Assembly: GCF_900102525.1 (NCBI RefSeq)
Contig: NZ_FNBZ01000001.1
Coordinates: 992,001 to 1,056,000 of the forward strand
Origin: Allobosea robiniae
GTDB lineage: Bacteria; Pseudomonadota; Alphaproteobacteria; Rhizobiales; Beijerinckiaceae
Length of the DNA: 64,000 nucleotides
Direction of reading: 5' to 3'
The notes under the pieces are model-generated. The model was not told the DNA's origin. It did not search any database and was given only the letters and a program-made list of their open reading frames with translations. The position numbers were made by a program, and so were the translations under genes. The first letter of the stretch is position 1, and each line of letters begins with the position of its first letter. This document shows, one piece after another, positions 62,679 to 64,000 of this stretch.

Positions 62679-64000
62679 TCAGTTCAGCGCGACGCCGGCC
62701 GGCCGCTTCTCCTTCACGGCCGCGACCGAACCCAGCATCAGCGAGCCCGGCCCGACGGTGATCGGCACATCCTCGCCGTCGACGATCTCGCCCGCGAGGA
62801 TCGCTTCCGCCAACGGGTCCTGCACCGACTTCTGGATCACGCGCTTCAGCGGGCGGGCGCCATAGGCCGGGTCGTAGCCCTTCTCCGCCAGCCAGTCGCG
62901 CGCCTCCTTCGAGAGCTCGAGCGTGATCTTGCGGTCGGTCAGCAGCTTCGCGAGCCGGGCCATCTGGATGTCGACGATCGCACCCATGTCCTGCCGCCGC
63001 AGGCGGTGGAACAGGATGATATCGTCGATCCGGTTCAGGAACTCGGGCCGGAAGGCGTGGCGGACCACGCCCATGACCTCGTCGCGAACCGCGTCGCTGT
63101 CCTGGCCTTCCGGCTGGTTCACCAGGAACTCCGAGCCGAGATTCGAGGTCATGATGATCAGCACGTTGCGGAAGTCGACGGTGCGGCCCTGGCCATCGGT
63201 CAGGCGGCCGTCGTCGAGCACCTGCAGCAGGACGTTGAACACGTCCGGATGCGCCTTCTCGACCTCGTCGAACAGCACGACCTGATAGGGCCGGCGGCGC
63301 ACCGCTTCCGTCAGAGCGCCGCCCTCCTCGTAGCCGACATAGCCGGGAGGCGCGCCGATCAGCCGGGCGACCGAGTGCTTCTCCATGTATTCGGACATGT
63401 CGATGCGCACGAGCGCGGTGTCGTCGTCGAACAGGAACGAGGCCAGCGCCTTGGTCAATTCGGTCTTGCCGACGCCGGTGGGGCCGAGGAACATGAAGGA
63501 ACCGATCGGGCGGTTGGGGTCCTGCAGACCGGCGCGCGCGCGGCGGACCGCGGTCGAGACCGCTTCCACAGCCTCGCGCTGCCCGACGACGCGTGCGCCG
63601 AGAACCTCCTCCATGCGGAGCAGCTTCTCCTTCTCGCCTTCGAGCATCCGATCGACCGGCACGCCGGTCCAGCGGCTGACGACCTGCGCGACATGGTCCG
63701 GCGTCACGGCCTCCTCGACCATGCCGGCATCGTCGCCCTTTTCCTCGACCTCGGCCAAGGTCTTCTCGAGCTGCGGAATCTCGCCATAGGCGAGCTCGCC
63801 GGCCCGCTGATACTCGCCCTTGCGCTGCGCCTGGGCGAGCTCGTTGCGAGCATTGTCGAGCCTGGTCTTGATCTCCGCGGCGTGGCCGAGCTTGTCCTTC
63901 TCCGCCTTCCACCTGGTGGTGATGGTGTCGGAGCGCGTCTCCAGATCAGCCAGTTCGGATTCGAGCCGCTTCAGCCGCTCCTTCGAGCCGGCATCGCTCT
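62679..64000 (-). CDS. clpB: ATP-dependent disaggregase ClpB, C-terminal half (5' end beyond window)
   Basis: The C-terminal half of the Hsp104/ClpB chaperone that resolves protein aggregates with DnaK. The visible part includes the coiled-coil middle domain (ELADLETRSDTITTRWKAEK region), then the second AAA+ module with Walker A GPTGVGKTEL, Walker B VVLFDEVEKAHP and the sensor region IIMTSNLGSEFL. About 440 of the usual 860-880 residues are in the window; the N-terminus and first AAA+ module lie past the right edge. It ends with its own terminator. Normally under heat-shock control. Confidence 0.96.
   Translation of the reverse strand, partial: SDAGSKERLKRLESELADLETRSDTITTRWKAEKDKLGHAAEIKTRLDNARNELAQAQRKGEYQRAGELAYGEIPQLEKTLAEVEEKGDDAGMVEEAVTPDHVAQVVSRWTGVPVDRMLEGEKEKLLRMEEVLGARVVGQREAVEAVSTAVRRARAGLQDPNRPIGSFMFLGPTGVGKTELTKALASFLFDDDTALVRIDMSEYMEKHSVARLIGAPPGYVGYEEGGALTEAVRRRPYQVVLFDEVEKAHPDVFNVLLQVLDDGRLTDGQGRTVDFRNVLIIMTSNLGSEFLVNQPEGQDSDAVRDEVMGVVRHAFRPEFLNRIDDIILFHRLRRQDMGAIVDIQMARLAKLLTDRKITLELSKEARDWLAEKGYDPAYGARPLKRVIQKSVQDPLAEAILAGEIVDGEDVPITVGPGSLMLGSVAAVKEKRPAGVALN

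Overview
The window looks like a chromosomal segment of a high-GC alphaproteobacterium of the Rhizobiales (Hyphomicrobiales), most likely Bosea or a close relative. This is inferred from gene content (metX-metW, a chorismate mutase/hisC/tyrA run, a hut pathway with HutF and HutG, several periplasmic-binding-protein ABC systems), from very GC-rich coding sequence with long open frames on the opposite strand, and from short start/stop overlaps between operon genes. No phage, transposase, integrase, CRISPR array or replication origin was seen. One tRNA gene is present, and the last gene (clpB) and the first (an ABC ATPase) run off the window.

Layout. 1-5221 (-): a complete dipeptide/oligopeptide ABC importer (two ATPases, two permeases, one binding protein). 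5468-12275 (+): a compact operon of a transglutaminase-amidoligase (DUF2126) protein, a circularly permuted ATP-grasp/alpha-E protein and a second transglutaminase, matching a predicted peptide/amide-ligation system of unknown product; a third, divergent transglutaminase-like gene lies at 18217-19104. 12280-20349: mixed metabolic and small genes (HxlR regulator with a divergent quinone-reductase-like dehydrogenase, a frameshifted copper-binding DUF326 gene, an aldehyde dehydrogenase, a lipid-kinase/PAP2 pair, a PRC-barrel protein, a glycine-zipper lipoprotein).

20429-28540: a full histidine-utilisation locus. hutF-hutC are transcribed leftward and hutI-hutH-hutG-hutU-hutD rightward from a 113-bp divergent promoter holding two near-identical palindromes with core TTGCATATGCAA. 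The same 12-bp core recurs at 35482, upstream of a NitT/TauT-type ABC importer (32353-35384), which suggests that this importer belongs to the same regulon. 28654-30961: two divergent citrate-synthase-fold paralogues, one with an N-terminal helix-turn-helix. Then follow a cyclopropane-fatty-acid synthase, the importer (with a Mug-like DNA glycosylase inside its operon), a ThDP enzyme, and an acyl-CoA dehydrogenase/TetR/deacetylase set with a clear TetR-type operator.

40476-43992: a diguanylate cyclase and three exported proteins, with an unusually AT-rich promoter region at about 42120-42319. 44010-51833 (-): a second peptide-type ABC importer without its own ATPases, embedded among an M81 metallopeptidase, a YtcJ-like amidohydrolase and an AstE/AspA-like deacylase; probably an uptake-and-hydrolysis module for an unknown amide or peptide. 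52027-64000: housekeeping genes (topoisomerase IB, hemC, a MocR regulator with a divergent EamA exporter, a DksA-like zinc finger, tRNA-Thr, tyrA-hisC-chorismate mutase, metX-metW, clpB).

Palindromic intergenic repeats with GTCAT...ATGAC ends occur at least seven times and are probably a dispersed repeat family of the host.
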